A stretch of 64,000 bases of DNA, taken from NCBI GenBank assembly GCA_032718565.1, contig JAVGVS010000043.1, positions 1,857,557-1,921,556 on the forward strand, read 5' to 3'. Source of the stretch: Distichodus sexfasciatus. Taxonomy: Eukaryota; Chordata; Actinopteri; Characiformes; Distichodontidae. Under the pieces are notes generated by a model, which ran no database searches, was not told the DNA's origin, and was given only the letters and a program-made list of their open reading frames with translations. Positions 62,640 through 64,000 of the stretch are shown piece by piece (within the stretch, counting starts at the first letter, position 1; every line of letters starts with the position of its first letter). The translations under genes and the position numbers were made by a program.

Positions 62640-64000
62640 GTACGTACTAACAGCACCCTTGTCTTCAGTTTGTGGTTTCCTGCTTCTGTACCTGATCTGC
62701 GTGCAACTGAAAAGTTGCCCGGCCTGCACTTCGTGGAAAAAATGATGGTGAAGTTCACTGTTGGCTTTTGCCTCAAATTGGCAGCCTTTGTTTTTAAAGA
62801 AATGTTTTTAGTTAGACGAGAGCTTGGTTACATCCTATGGTTTAAAGAGCTTTGTAGACTGAAGTTTGTTAACACGGTTTGCAAATGTCAGTCTTAGTGC
62901 TATATCCGTCTCTTACAGGGCTGGTTTCCTGAACTAACATATGCTGTTAACAGTAACGACTACAACAAGCATTTTAATAACTTAATCCATTTGTAATCTG
63001 AGTACAAGAAACCATCTGTACTAAATTACAAAAATGAAAGAGCTAGTTTGAGTATTGCATATATAATCAGTAACAAAGGCAGTGAGAAAAAGTTATAATC
63101 ACACACATCGTTCATTTCCATTTCATTTAATTTTATAATCTTATAATTTGTCATTTATTGTTCCTTGAGGTCTTTTGTGTCCATTCTGCATTTTAGATAA
63201 AAATTTGAGAGGCATTACATTTGCGTAGGAGTATATTTGCAGCCGAAGGGGGGTTTTAGCAGCACATTATAGCCAAACTGGAGACGCCTTAGGCCTGATC
63301 AACTGGCTCTAGGTGCCACATATGCACCGAGAGAAACAGTCTAGAACTGGACTTTCCAGCTGTGCTCCAGTTTAGACCCAACCGTAACACAAAACACACC
63401 TGACTTTGATATTCATATTTAGAACCAAGCTGTGCTGGATAAGGCTTGAAATTAACCCTTGTTGAAGGACTTCTTCATGCTACACATTGCAGATCACAGT
63501 TTGGGAATGTTGTAGTCTTTGAAAGACCATAAACTAAGATGACAGGTAGATGGAACCACAGGAGATTGTCTGCGTTGAGTGGTTCGCATGGAAAAGGCTT
63601 GAATACACAAACAGTTAAGTGAAACATAGACTAAAACAGGCATTGGCTTGATTGAGTGCCACTGTATAATGAAACAACATGTTATGTAAAATTCTTTGAC
63701 ATTAGTGAACATGCATAACAAGAGCCACTGCTCTACCTCATAGTTAAGACTGCAGTTTTGGTTGTATGCAAGTAACAACACGTGCAATACCAAGTCTTCA
63801 GGGGATATTACAAAGTCTGATTCACTTTGTTGAAATTCATCTTGGATAGTTAGATGTGCAGTCCTGAGTAGGCTTTAAAATAAATTCAACTTGAGGCCAA
63901 AGTAAATGTGTCATTTTTACATTCATTTGTATTCTCTGGACATAATATGATTTTTAGAATTATTGTACATCCATCATTGGAAGATTTTTTACTCGTAATA
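62640..64000. other. Right edge of window: nothing recognised
   Basis: AT-rich DNA without a supported exon; probably cast intron continuing past the window. Confidence 0.4.

Overview
The window is nuclear DNA from a ray-finned (teleost) fish. It is AT-rich and intron-bearing, with GT-AG splice sites, many microsatellites and several tRNA-derived SINEs, hAT-type MITEs and a LINE fragment of types common in fish. The proteins are vertebrate. No prokaryotic or viral system is visible. Gene calls rest on translating the exons and comparing them with remembered family sequences; no database search was run.

Layout. (1) 4.3-19.2 kb, minus strand: a complete 12-exon ell2 gene (RNA polymerase II elongation factor; 619 aa predicted). 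(2) 22.2-23.1 kb, minus strand: a broken GLT6-family (ABO/GBGT1-like) glycosyltransferase, with an in-frame stop and a frameshift. (3) 27.0-40.9 kb, minus strand: a complete 14-exon pcsk1 gene (prohormone convertase 1/3; 767 aa predicted) with its full catalytic triad and a consensus cAMP response element upstream. (4) 52.7 and 56.7 kb, plus strand: two alternative first exons that probably belong to cast (calpastatin), whose remaining exons lie beyond the right edge. (5) 51.6-51.8 kb, minus strand: an unrecognised coding-like exon.

The order ELL2 - PCSK1 - CAST, with the first two on one strand and CAST diverging from PCSK1, is the order on human 5q15, so the block appears to be conserved vertebrate synteny. 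The genes are not a functional operon. ell2 acts in nuclear transcription elongation, pcsk1 in dense-core secretory granules and calpastatin on cytosolic calpains. pcsk1 and cast are divergent, with about 12 kb of repeat-rich DNA between their 5' ends.

The most notable non-textbook signals are: a perfect 47-bp inverted repeat around a TA core just upstream of ell2; an apparent GC-AG intron in ell2; inverted repeat copies flanking pcsk1 exons 8-10; the decayed GLT6 gene; and the unrecognised exon near the cast promoter. I saw no convincing new multi-gene system.
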